Translations under genes and position numbers: made by a program
Shown: one piece after another, positions 14,149 to 21,493 of the stretch
Position numbering within the stretch: position 1 is the stretch's first letter
Layout: the number at the start of each line of letters is the position of its first letter
The notes under the pieces: model-generated
Seen by the model: only the letters and a program-made list of their open reading frames with translations
Databases searched by the model: none
What the model was told of the DNA's origin: nothing
Assembly: GCA_031732875.1 (NCBI GenBank)
Contig: JAVMKL010000091.1
Coordinates: 1-33,995 of the forward strand
Direction: 5' to 3'
DNA length: 33,995 nucleotides
Source: JAVMKJ01 sp031732875
Lineage (GTDB): Bacteria; Pseudomonadota; Gammaproteobacteria; Competibacterales; Competibacteraceae

Positions 14149-14898
14149 ATGAGTGACATGCGCGAGAATTTGAATGAAAACAGCGGGCTGACGCCGGTCG
14201 CCCACCAAGGAAACAGCGGGCTGACGCCCGCCGCTCGCCTACCAGACCGCTACTGGTTCCTGACGTGGACCACCTACGGAACGTGGTTACCAGGTGATGA
14301 TCGCGGGTTCGTGAGTAACATTGATCGCGGCGATGGCAAAGGACATCGTCTGAATATTCCAGGTACCGAACCGGCCGGCAAAATGCGCGGCTTGGAAAGC
14401 ATGGCGCGCAATATGATGACAGGGCCGCCGGTCTTTCTGATATTGGAACAGGCGACTGCGTTACTCGATCAGCTTCGCGAAACGGCCACCTACCGAGGTT
14501 GGGAACTGATCGCGGTCGCCATCATGCGCAATCATGTTCATGTCGTCGTCGGTGTCCCCGGTGACCCGGAACCGGAAACGATCTTGGGCAGCTTGAAGAG
14601 TTACGGCAGTCGGCGACTGAACCGCGAGTTTGAAAAGCGCGAAAGCGATACCTGGTGGACCGAGAGTGGCTCAAGGCGGCGGCTCAAAACCGAGAGCAAC
14701 GTCTTGGCCGCGATTGAGTACGTGCGCGATCAGGAATATCCGCTGATCGTATGGATCGCCGATCAATGGTCATCCGAATTAGCGGGCGGCGGACGTGAGT
14801 CTGCTGTTTCGGAGTCTGCTGTTTCCATTGACAAGAAACAGGGGGCTGACGCCCCCCGCTCGCCAAATCGTTCGCCTGATGACGCCCCCGCTCGCTAA
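14149..14898 (+). CDS. REP-associated tyrosine transposase (RAYT, Y1/IS200-like)
   Basis: 249 residues. RAYTs are single-copy relatives of IS200/IS605 TnpA that nick and join REP single-stranded DNA. YWFLTWTTYGTWLPGD opens the Y1 domain at about residue 40. The HUH metal motif is H129-V-H131 in MRNHVHVVV, and the nucleophile is probably Y152 in SLKSYGSRRLN, with the usual spacing. Both protein ends are translated from REP copies: NSGLTPAA near the N-terminus (REP5, REP6) and GGGRESAVS, KQGADAPRSP at the C-terminus (REP7, REP8). REPs flank it on both sides, the classic RAYT arrangement. It sits between hsdS and the DUF1016 gene, probably as a later insertion. ATG 14149 is chosen; GTG 14146 or ATG 14158 are possible. 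Confidence 0.9.
   Translation: MSDMRENLNENSGLTPVAHQGNSGLTPAARLPDRYWFLTWTTYGTWLPGDDRGFVSNIDRGDGKGHRLNIPGTEPAGKMRGLESMARNMMTGPPVFLILEQATALLDQLRETATYRGWELIAVAIMRNHVHVVVGVPGDPEPETILGSLKSYGSRRLNREFEKRESDTWWTESGSRRRLKTESNVLAAIEYVRDQEYPLIVWIADQWSSELAGGGRESAVSESAVSIDKKQGADAPRSPNRSPDDAPAR
14176..14203 (-). repeat. REP5, degenerate copy upstream of the RAYT core
   Basis: GAAAACAGCGGGCTGACGCC then GGTCGCCC: the right arm of the hairpin is eroded (GCGGGC against GCCGGT). It is translated as the RAYT N-terminal extension. Confidence 0.75.
14209..14239 (-). repeat. REP6, immediately before the RAYT domain
   Basis: GGAAACA, hairpin GCGGGC-TGAC-GCCCGC, then CGCTCGCC. Intact copy, same orientation as REP5. 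Confidence 0.88.
14781..14811 (+). repeat. REP7, at the end of the RAYT coding region
   Basis: Hairpin GCGGAC-GTGA-GTCTGC (one G-T pair) followed by TGTTTCG. The AGTCTGCTGTTTC tail is repeated at 14813-14825. Translated as the RAYT C-terminus. Confidence 0.8.
14834..14864 (-). repeat. REP8, downstream of the RAYT domain
   Basis: AGAAACA, hairpin GGGGGC-TGAC-GCCCCC, then CGCTCGCC. It forms an inverted pair with REP7. Confidence 0.88.
14881..14896 (-). repeat. REP9, half copy
   Basis: Only GACGCCCCCGCTCGCT remains, equivalent to the second half of a REP. It ends at the RAYT stop codon, just before the DUF1016 ribosome binding site. Confidence 0.65.
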
Positions 14899-14911
14899 AA
14901 GGGGAACGGTG

Positions 14912-16081
14912 ATGGCCCGCAAGCAAATCGACGTATTAACTTCGCCCGCCTTGCCATCGGACTATGCGGATTTCCTGGATTCGCTCAAAACCCGCGTCCG
15001 CCAAGCGCAGACCAAAGCGATGCTCTCGGTCAACCGGGAGCTGATCCAGCTTTACTGGGACATCGGCCGGGGGATCGTCCAGCGGCAGGAGCAGGCGGGC
15101 TGGGGCAAGGGTGTCGTGGACCGTCTGGCCAGCGATCTACAAAAAGCGTTTCCCGGAATCCAGGGATTTTCGCCACGCAACATCTGGCGAATGCGGGCTT
15201 TTTTTCTAGCCTATCGACAAGACCAGCCAAATCTGACGCAGGTTGCGGCAGAAATCACCCAGCCAATTCTGCCGCAGCCTGCGGCAGAATCCGCGATCTC
15301 AAATGTCGCGCAGCCTGTGCGAGATTTACCAGCCGCGATTCCGCCACAACCCGTGGCGGAAATTCCGTGGTTTCACAACGTGATCTTGATCGAGAAAGTC
15401 AAAGATCCAATCCAACGCCTCTGGTACGCGGCCAAGGCGCTGGAGCACGGCTGGAGCCGGGCCGTCCTCACCGTGCAGATCGAAACCGATCTCTACCGCC
15501 GTCAGGGCCAGGCTGTCACCAATTTCGCCAGCACCCTGCCGCCGCCGCAATCCGACTTGGCCCAACAGGCGCTCAAGGACCCCTACCTCTTCGACTTTCT
15601 CACCCTTCACGACGACGCCATCGAACGCGATCTGGAAACCGGACTGGTCGATCACATCCAGAAATTTCTGGTGGAACTCGGCGCCGGCTTCGCCTTCGTG
15701 GGCCGGCAGGTACATCTGACGGTCGGCGATGACGACTTTTACCTCGATCTGCTCTTTTACCACCTCAAGCTGCGGTGTTTCGTCGTCGTCGATCTGAAAA
15801 TGAAGAAATTCACGCCCGCCGATGCCGGGCAGATGAATTTCTACCTCTCGGCGGTCGATTCGCTGATGAAACACCCGACCGACGCCCCGACCATCGGGCT
15901 GATTCTCTGCAAAACCCGCAATCGCATCACGGCGGAATACGCCCTGCGCGACATCCACAAACCCATCGGCGTCGCCGAGTGGCAAACCCAACTGGTGCAA
16001 TCGCTGCCGGAGCCCTTGAAAGGGAGTTTGCCCAGCATCGAGGAAATTGAAGCCGAGTTGGGGCGGGAAGAGCAGCCATGA
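14912..16081 (+). CDS. DUF1016/YhcG-type PD-(D/E)XK nuclease
   Basis: 389 residues from the ATG at 14912, with GGGG 8 bases upstream; the frame is open earlier, but that part is REP sequence. An N-terminal helical DUF1016_N domain (SVNRELIQLYWDIGRGIVQRQ, about 36-56; WGKGVVDRLASDL, FSPRNIWRMRAF) is joined by a linker to a C-terminal nuclease domain. That domain has VGDDDFYLDLLFYHLKLRCF and VVVDLKMKKFTPADAGQMNFYL (about 272-315), holding the D...D-x-K catalytic set. The linker (about 107-150) consists of four 12-residue repeats containing QP(V/A)AE, each encoded by its own palindrome. HsdR starts in an ATGA overlap with this stop, so the two are coupled. Family members often accompany type I RM systems; their role is unproven. 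Confidence 0.9.
   Translation: MARKQIDVLTSPALPSDYADFLDSLKTRVRQAQTKAMLSVNRELIQLYWDIGRGIVQRQEQAGWGKGVVDRLASDLQKAFPGIQGFSPRNIWRMRAFFLAYRQDQPNLTQVAAEITQPILPQPAAESAISNVAQPVRDLPAAIPPQPVAEIPWFHNVILIEKVKDPIQRLWYAAKALEHGWSRAVLTVQIETDLYRRQGQAVTNFASTLPPPQSDLAQQALKDPYLFDFLTLHDDAIERDLETGLVDHIQKFLVELGAGFAFVGRQVHLTVGDDDFYLDLLFYHLKLRCFVVVDLKMKKFTPADAGQMNFYLSAVDSLMKHPTDAPTIGLILCKTRNRITAEYALRDIHKPIGVAEWQTQLVQSLPEPLKGSLPSIEEIEAELGREEQP
15233..15361 (+). repeat. Four in-frame palindromic repeats in the DUF1016 linker
   Basis: Hairpins lie at 15233-15251 (8-base arms, one mismatch), 15267-15289 (10-base perfect arms TTCTGCCGCA/TGCGGCAGAA), 15301-15327 (12-base arms, one mismatch and one wobble) and 15339-15361 (9-base perfect arms TTCCGCCAC/GTGGCGGAA). 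They recur every 34-38 bases. Arms differ between units but remain self-complementary within each unit, so they differ from the REP family elsewhere in the island. Confidence 0.82.
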
Positions 16082-19000
16082 ACCCCGAACTTCCCTCCTT
16101 CCTCGAAGACCACATCTCGCAAATACCGGCTCTGCAACTCTTGCAGAACCTGGGCTGGCGCTACCTCACGCCGGGCGAGGCGGTCGCGCTGCGGGGGGGA
16201 AAGCCGGGTAACGTGCTGCTCGAATCGGTGCTCGTCGAACAACTGCGCAAACTGAACCGGATTCGCTTCAAGGGGGAGGAGTACGAGTTCAGCGAGGCCA
16301 ACATCCAGACCGCCGTGCAGGTTCTGAAAGACGTGCTGTACGACGGACTCGTTCGCACCAACGAGAAGATCTACGACCTGCTGATTCTTGGCAAGAGCCT
16401 GCAACAGACGATCCACGGCGACACCAAGAGCTTTCCGCTCCACTACATCGACTGGAACCCGGACACTCGGCTGACCTCCAACGTCTTCCACGTCACCGAG
16501 GAATTCGAAGTCGAACGAACTGCCAGCCACGAGACCCGGCGGCCCGACATCGTGTTGTTCGTCAACGGCATTCCACTCGCGGTCATCGAGTGCAAACGAC
16601 CCGATATCAAGGACCCCATCGCCGAGGCGATCAGCCAGCACCTGCGCAACCAGCGGGACGACGAAATCCCCAAGCTGTTCCTCTACGCGCAACTGCTGCT
16701 GGCCCTGTCGAAGAACGAGGCCCAGTACGCCACGACCGGCACCGCCGCCAAGTTCTGGGCGGTCTGGCGGGAGGAAGTGGATCGCGAACTGGCCCCGTTG
16801 ATCTCCCGGCGAAAATCGAAGCAAGAAGACTTGGGATGGTTGATGCAGCGGTTTCAGTCGATTAGCGAGGCGCAGGCGGACTATTTTCGCGGCCCGCGCG
16901 AGATCACGGCGCAAGACCGCGCCCTCTACAGTTTGTGCCGCCCCGAGCGATTACTGGATCTCACCTTCAATTTCATCGTGTTCGACGCCGGCGAGAAGAA
17001 AATCGCCCGCTATCAGCAATACTTCACGGTCCGCAACATCCTCGAACGCATCCAGCAGCGCGACGCCGACGGCCGCCGACTCGGCGGCGTGGTCTGGCAC
17101 ACCCAGGGCAGCGGCAAGTCACTGACGATGGTCATGCTGGCCAAGGCCATCGCCCGCGCGTTCAGTTCCGGCGCCCTTGGCGAGCGGGGGGCGTCAGCCC
17201 CCTGTTTCCGGGAAGGTGGCAAGGCGTCGGCGGTATCAGCTGGCGAAGAAACAGCGGACTTACGTCCGCCGCTCGCCGGCGACCGCAACTGTGTCCCTGG
17301 CGAGCGGGGGGCGTCAGCCCCCTGTTTCCCTGGTGAAAAAACAACGGACTTACGTCCGCCGCTCGCCGGTGACTACAAGATCGTCCTCGTGACCGACCGC
17401 GTGGACCTGGACGACCAGATTTACCGGACCTTCAGCCACTGCGACCTGGAACCGCACCAGGCCCGCAGCGGCAAGGACCTCGCCAAGCAGGTCGCCGGTC
17501 CCAAGAGCCGCGTCGTTACCACGATCATCGACAAATTCGAGAACGCGGTGCTCAAGGCTAACCTGCGCAACGAGAGCGACAACGTGTTCGTCCTCGTCGA
17601 CGAGAGTCATCGTGGCCAGTACGGCGCGATGCACGGCCGCATGAGGAAGTCCCTCCCGAACGCCTGCTTCATCGGTTTCACCGGAACGCCGGTGAGAAAG
17701 AAGGAAAAGGACACGATCAACCGGTTCGGCGGCCTGATCCAGCCGACCTACTCGATCCGCCGGGCCGTCGAGGACCGGGCCGTCGTGCCGCTGCTCTACG
17801 AGGGGCGGGATGTCGAGCAGCGCGTGGACCGCCAGAGCATCGACCGCTGGTTCGACATCATCACCGCGAACCTCACCAAGGAGCAGAAGGCGGACCTGAA
17901 AAAGAAGTTCACCACGACCGATCAACTGAACAAGGCCGAACAGAAGGTCCGCGAGATCGCGCTCGATATCAGCCTGCACTTCCGCGACCACTGGCAGGGC
18001 ACACCGTACAAGGCCCAACTGGTGACGCAGGATAAAGCGACGGCCCTGCTCTACCAGAAATACCTCGATGAGTTCGGCATGGTCTCGTCGGACGTGCTGA
18101 TTTCCGGCCCCGACGACCGCGAAGGCAACGAAGAGGTGGACGAGGAGAATCTGCCCGCCGTGCAGCAGTTCTGGAAGAAAATGATGGCCCGGCACGGCAG
18201 CGAGGAGCAGTACAACAAGAACCTCATCAACGGCTTCAAGAGCGGCGACGACCCGGAAATCATCATCGTCGTGGACAAGCTGCTGACCGGTTTCGACGCC
18301 CCCCGCAATACGGTGCTGTACCTGACCCGGCAGCTCCAGGATCACACGCTGCTGCAAGCCATCGCCCGCGTGAACCGGCTCTGCGACGGCAAGGACTTCG
18401 GCTACATCATCGACTATCGGGGCGTCTTGCAGAACCTGAACAGGGCGTTCGACCTGTACGGCAAGATGGAGGAATACGACCAAGCCGATCTGGAGGCGAC
18501 GTTGACCGACGTGGCCGAGGAGATCGACAAGCTGCCGCGTCGCCATACGGACCTGCTCAATCTGTTCCAGGACATCAAGAACAAGCAGGATGAGGAACAG
18601 TACGAACGGAAACTGGCCGACGCGGCGCTCCGCGAGCGGTTCTACGAGCGCCTGCGGGATTTCGGCCGCTCGCTCGCCATCGCCCTGTCTTCGATCCGGT
18701 TCATGGAGCAGACGCCCGATGCCAAGATCGCGAAGTACCGCAAGGACCTGGCGTTCTTCATGAAGCTGCGGACGGCCGTCCGCCGGCGCTATGCCGAAGT
18801 CGTCGATTTCAAGGAGTACGAGGCGAAGATTCAGAAGTTGATCGACACCCATGTCTCGACCGGCGCCGTCGAGAAGGTGACGGCGCTGGTGAACATCTTC
18901 GACCAGGACGCCTTTCTCCAGGAACTGGAACGACTGGAAGGCACGGCGTCCAGGGCCGACACCATCGCCCACCGCACGAAAAAGACCATCGAAGAGCGGA

Positions 19001-19467
19001 TGGACGAAGACCCCGCGTTCTACCGCAAGTTCTCGGAGCTGCTCGAAGCGGCGATTCGCGCCTTCCGGGAGCAGCGGCTGGCGGACCGGGATTACCTGGC
19101 GAAGGTTTCCGAGATCGCCGACGCGATCCGCACCCGCAAGGACGACAATCTGCCGGCGTCGATCCGCCAGCGGGAAGTGGCCAAGGCGTTCCACGGCGTC
19201 GTCCGCGAGGCGCTGGCCGCGCATCAAACCGACGGTGGTTTCATGGAAAAAGTCGCCGACGCGGCGATGGCCATCGACGACGCCATTCTCCGCGAGCGAA
19301 TCGTCAACTGGACGACGAACGCCGACGTGCAGAACCGGATGCGGAACGACATCGAGGATGCCCTCTTCGACCTCAAGAGCCGCACCGGGCTCGACCTGAG
19401 TTTCGACGAGATCGACGCGATTCTGGAAAAGTGTCTCGACATTGCCCGGCGCCGGTATCCCGGATGA
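16078..19467 (+). CDS. hsdR: Type I restriction endonuclease subunit HsdR, with in-frame REPIN insertion
   Basis: 1129 residues. HsdR cleaves DNA after ATP-driven translocation. The N-terminal nuclease domain shows RRPDIVLFVNG and LAVIECKRPD (catalytic E-x-K near 170). The SF2 motor has Walker A THTQGSGKS-like sequence (HTQGSGKSLTMVM, about 341-353), DESH in VLVDESHRGQYG (about 506-517), FIGFTGTPV and, in the second RecA domain, VVDKLLTGFDAPRN, LLQAIARVNR and IDYRG. A C-terminal helical domain follows. Residues 368-430 (nucleotides 17179-17367) are two REP pairs translated in frame (GERGASAPCF and DLRPPLAGD, each twice) between Walker A and the strand KIVLVTDRVDLDDQ. The frame stays open, so the protein may still work. 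It overlaps DUF1016 upstream and the metallopeptidase downstream by ATGA. Confidence 0.95.
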   Translation: MNPELPSFLEDHISQIPALQLLQNLGWRYLTPGEAVALRGGKPGNVLLESVLVEQLRKLNRIRFKGEEYEFSEANIQTAVQVLKDVLYDGLVRTNEKIYDLLILGKSLQQTIHGDTKSFPLHYIDWNPDTRLTSNVFHVTEEFEVERTASHETRRPDIVLFVNGIPLAVIECKRPDIKDPIAEAISQHLRNQRDDEIPKLFLYAQLLLALSKNEAQYATTGTAAKFWAVWREEVDRELAPLISRRKSKQEDLGWLMQRFQSISEAQADYFRGPREITAQDRALYSLCRPERLLDLTFNFIVFDAGEKKIARYQQYFTVRNILERIQQRDADGRRLGGVVWHTQGSGKSLTMVMLAKAIARAFSSGALGERGASAPCFREGGKASAVSAGEETADLRPPLAGDRNCVPGERGASAPCFPGEKTTDLRPPLAGDYKIVLVTDRVDLDDQIYRTFSHCDLEPHQARSGKDLAKQVAGPKSRVVTTIIDKFENAVLKANLRNESDNVFVLVDESHRGQYGAMHGRMRKSLPNACFIGFTGTPVRKKEKDTINRFGGLIQPTYSIRRAVEDRAVVPLLYEGRDVEQRVDRQSIDRWFDIITANLTKEQKADLKKKFTTTDQLNKAEQKVREIALDISLHFRDHWQGTPYKAQLVTQDKATALLYQKYLDEFGMVSSDVLISGPDDREGNEEVDEENLPAVQQFWKKMMARHGSEEQYNKNLINGFKSGDDPEIIIVVDKLLTGFDAPRNTVLYLTRQLQDHTLLQAIARVNRLCDGKDFGYIIDYRGVLQNLNRAFDLYGKMEEYDQADLEATLTDVAEEIDKLPRRHTDLLNLFQDIKNKQDEEQYERKLADAALRERFYERLRDFGRSLAIALSSIRFMEQTPDAKIAKYRKDLAFFMKLRTAVRRRYAEVVDFKEYEAKIQKLIDTHVSTGAVEKVTALVNIFDQDAFLQELERLEGTASRADTIAHRTKKTIEERMDEDPAFYRKFSELLEAAIRAFREQRLADRDYLAKVSEIADAIRTRKDDNLPASIRQREVAKAFHGVVREALAAHQTDGGFMEKVADAAMAIDDAILRERIVNWTTNADVQNRMRNDIEDALFDLKSRTGLDLSFDEIDAILEKCLDIARRRYPG
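17179..17277. repeat. REPIN inside hsdR (REP10 +, REP11 -)
   Basis: REP10 17179-17209 (GGGGGC-GTCA-GCCCCC) and REP11 17247-17277 (GCGGAC-TTAC-GTCCGC) in inverted orientation, the same 99-base length as the pair at 10440-10538 and with a similar spacer (GGCAAGGCGTCGGCGG). It is fully open in the HsdR frame. Confidence 0.93.
17299..17367. repeat. Second, shorter REPIN inside hsdR (REP12 +, REP13 -)
   Basis: REP12 17299-17329 is identical in its core to REP10. REP13 17337-17367 keeps GCGGAC's partner but reads ACGGAC-TTAC-GTCCGC. The spacer is only 7 bases. Together with the first REPIN it adds exactly 189 bases (63 codons). Confidence 0.9.
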
Positions 19468-20195
19468 TCGAGAGCGGCCAGCCGGACGGCGGCTACGTGC
19501 TGGATTTCGACGGCGAGCGGATTCCGTTTCGCATCGAATACCGCCAGCGCAAGACGCTCGCCATCACCGTGCATCCCGAATTGCGGCTGGAAGTCGTGGC
19601 TCCGGAAGGGACGACGAACGAACAGATTCTGCCGCGCGTGGCGAAGCGCGCGGGGTGGATTCTGCGACAGTGGCGATATTTCGAGCAGTTTCTACCCAAA
19701 CACCCCGGCCCGCGCTTCGTATCCGGCGAGACCCACCGCTATCTGGGCCGGCAGTACCGGCTCAAGGTTCACGAAGGATCGCCGGAGACCGTGAAGCTCG
19801 TCGGCGGATTCCTGCACGTATGGACCGGCGACCGAAACCAGGCGAGCCGCATCGCGCGGATTCTCGACGGCTGGTATCGCGAGCACGCCGAGCGGGTGTT
19901 TCAGCACCGTATGCGGCTATGCCTGGAACGATCCCCGTCGTTGCGGTCGCCGCATGAACCGAAGCTGATGATCCGCCGCATGAGGCATCGTTGGGGGAGT
20001 TGTACCAGGGCAGGCCACATCGTGCTGAACCTGGACCTCGTCAAGACGCCGATCCACTGCATCGATTACGTGCTCGCGCACGAACTCTGCCATTTGCGGA
20101 TTCACAACCATAGCCCGGCGTTCTATCAACTGCTGAGCCGCTGCATGCCCGACTGGGAGAGCCGGAAGCGCAGGCTGGACGGCTACGAAGTGTAG
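19464..20195 (+). CDS. YgjP/SprT-like M48-type metallopeptidase (DUF45)
   Basis: 243 residues. The zinc site is HELCH (H206, E207, H210) in VLAHELCHLRIHNHSPAFY, with a further histidine just after. RWGSCTRAGHIVLNLDLVKTP is the conserved block before it. The N-terminal half has the RKTLAITVHPELRLEVVAPEGT strand region. ATG 19464 overlaps the hsdR stop as ATGA, so it is translated with HsdR. Genes of this family often end type I RM operons. A role in processing or turnover of the restriction complex is inferred only. Confidence 0.92.
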   Translation: MIESGQPDGGYVLDFDGERIPFRIEYRQRKTLAITVHPELRLEVVAPEGTTNEQILPRVAKRAGWILRQWRYFEQFLPKHPGPRFVSGETHRYLGRQYRLKVHEGSPETVKLVGGFLHVWTGDRNQASRIARILDGWYREHAERVFQHRMRLCLERSPSLRSPHEPKLMIRRMRHRWGSCTRAGHIVLNLDLVKTPIHCIDYVLAHELCHLRIHNHSPAFYQLLSRCMPDWESRKRRLDGYEV

Positions 20196-20330
20196 TAAGG
20201 GGGCCAGTAGGCACCTCCTGTTCTCACATCTAAAAATCATCGAATCACGAGCATCCATTTATAATTATTATTCACATACAAACAATTTTTTATTCATTTT
20301 AATTTTTAAAGATCTGGTTCAATCTGTTCG

Positions 20331-20343
20331 CCACTGACAGTGG
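20331..20343. promoter_or_regulatory. Candidate operator palindrome
   Basis: CCACTG-A-CAGTGG, a perfect dyad with 6-base arms. It could be a protein-binding site or a small hairpin. Function not known. Confidence 0.4.
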
Positions 20344-20399
20344 ATCGTTGGTGGTTTCAGTCGGGTTATGAGACTGTGGGGGTAATTCGGTGTGCTTTT

Positions 20400-20427
20400 G
20401 GGCGGCGGAGACAGCCGCCCTTTTTTT
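20400..20427 (+). terminator. Rho-independent terminator upstream of the encapsulin gene
   Basis: GGGCGGC (20400-20406) and GCCGCCC (20414-20420), 7-base loop, then seven T residues. It is 205 bases after the metallopeptidase stop and may end the RM operon, a short RNA, or a regulated encapsulin leader. Confidence 0.85.
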
Positions 20428-20500
20428 ATGGCAACGCTCCGTCAATTTATTGGATTTTTATCCGTTAAATTAGAAATTTTCTTTTAAAAATAAATACTTT

Positions 20501-20506
20501 TATAAT
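20501..20506 (+). promoter_or_regulatory. Candidate -10 element of the encapsulin operon
   Basis: TATAAT in AT-rich DNA 61 bases before the start codon. The hexamer at the -35 distance (TTTCTT) is poor, so an activator may be needed. Confidence 0.4.
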
Positions 20507-20566
20507 TTTAGACCGTATTGGAACACACCCGCTTTATTGTTTACTCCATCAAGAGATACCCATTCC

Positions 20567-21493
20567 ATGTCCGAGACGAGCGAAATCCGGCATACGCTGG
20601 GCGAACTGGCGGCCCGCCAGCTTGCCAATACCACCAAAACCGCGCCGCAGATGCGGACGACCACGCCCCGCTGGCTGATTGCCTGCCTGCCTTGGGTACC
20701 CGTCGAAGCCGGCACCTACCGGGTCAACCAGGTCATCGAAGCGTGCGCCGGGGCTCCCGCCGATGTCGAGTGCAGTCCCCAGGACGAGAGCGACCTGCCC
20801 GAGATTTACGTCGATTACCAGGAACAGCCGCGCGAGTTCACGCTGAGCGCCATGACCACGGTGCTCGACGTGCAGACCCGCGTTTCCGATCTATACCGCA
20901 GCCCCTACGATCAGATCCGGGAGCAACTCCGCCTCACCATCGAAAAGGTCAAGGAGAAGCAGGAAGCCGAAATCATCAACAACCCCGACTACGGCCTGTT
21001 GAGCCAAGTCGCCGATTCGTTTCGCGTTCAAACCCGCGATGGGACGCCGACCCCCGATGATCTGGACGAACTGATCGCGCGAGTCTGGAAGGAGCCCGCC
21101 TTCTTTCTGGCGCATCCGCGCGCCATCGCCGCTTTCGGGCGCGAATGCACCTATCGGGGCGTGCCGCCGGCCACGGTGAATGTGTTCGGCTCGCCGTTCA
21201 TTACCTGGCGCGGCATTCCGCTCATCCCCAGCGACAAGCTGTACGTGAACGACAACAAAACCAGCATCCTGCTGCTGCGCACCGGCGAAAAGCGGCAGGG
21301 GGTGGTCGGCTTGTTCCAGCCGGGATTGCCGGGCGAGGTGTCGCCCAGCCTGTCGGTCCGGTTCATGGGCATCAACCGCAAGGCGATCGCCTCCTACCTG
21401 ATTTCGCTCTACTGCTCGGTGGCGGCGCTCACCGAGGATGCGCTCGGCCTGCTCGAAGGCGTCGAGGTGGATCGCTACCATGAGTATCAGTAA
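20567..21493 (+). CDS. Family 2A encapsulin shell protein
   Basis: 308 residues, HK97-fold nanocompartment shell of the SrpI-like family 2A. These assemble into icosahedral shells that enclose a cysteine desulfurase and are linked to sulfur starvation. Recognised features are the N-terminal arm (MSETSEIRHTLGELAARQLAN, then TTPRWLIACLPWVPVEAGTYRVN), YRSPYDQIREQLRLTIEKVKEKQE, the NNPDYGLL segment, and FGSPFITWRGIPLIPSDKL with TSILLLRTGEKRQGVVGLFQPGLPGE. The ATG at 20567 is preferred over an upstream TTG (20537) because it matches the family arm. No cyclic-nucleotide-binding insertion is seen, which separates it from family 2B. It overlaps the next gene by 14 bases and leads a three-gene cargo operon. 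Confidence 0.93.
   Translation: MSETSEIRHTLGELAARQLANTTKTAPQMRTTTPRWLIACLPWVPVEAGTYRVNQVIEACAGAPADVECSPQDESDLPEIYVDYQEQPREFTLSAMTTVLDVQTRVSDLYRSPYDQIREQLRLTIEKVKEKQEAEIINNPDYGLLSQVADSFRVQTRDGTPTPDDLDELIARVWKEPAFFLAHPRAIAAFGRECTYRGVPPATVNVFGSPFITWRGIPLIPSDKLYVNDNKTSILLLRTGEKRQGVVGLFQPGLPGEVSPSLSVRFMGINRKAIASYLISLYCSVAALTEDALGLLEGVEVDRYHEYQ

Larger units (their letters stand above)
20196..20566. promoter_or_regulatory. Leader region ahead of the encapsulin operon
   Basis: A 371-base noncoding stretch. It contains AT-rich DNA (20255-20312), the palindrome CCACTGACAGTGG (20331-20343), a terminator hairpin (20400-20427), more AT-rich DNA, and a perfect -10-like TATAAT at 20501-20506 with only a weak -35. 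It may carry an upstream short transcript and a separate encapsulin promoter. Confidence 0.5.

Noticed and set aside
10440..17367. Possible CRISPR array, from the repeated palindromic units
   Set aside because: Units alternate in orientation, spacing is irregular, several are translated, and a RAYT transposase is present. No cas genes are seen. These are REP/REPIN elements.
17350..19227. 625-codon minus-strand open frame opposite hsdR
   Set aside because: Antisense shadow. The HsdR helicase motifs on the plus strand are unambiguous.
20331..20427. Riboswitch ahead of the encapsulin gene
   Set aside because: No known aptamer consensus is recognisable. Only a simple dyad and a terminator can be supported.
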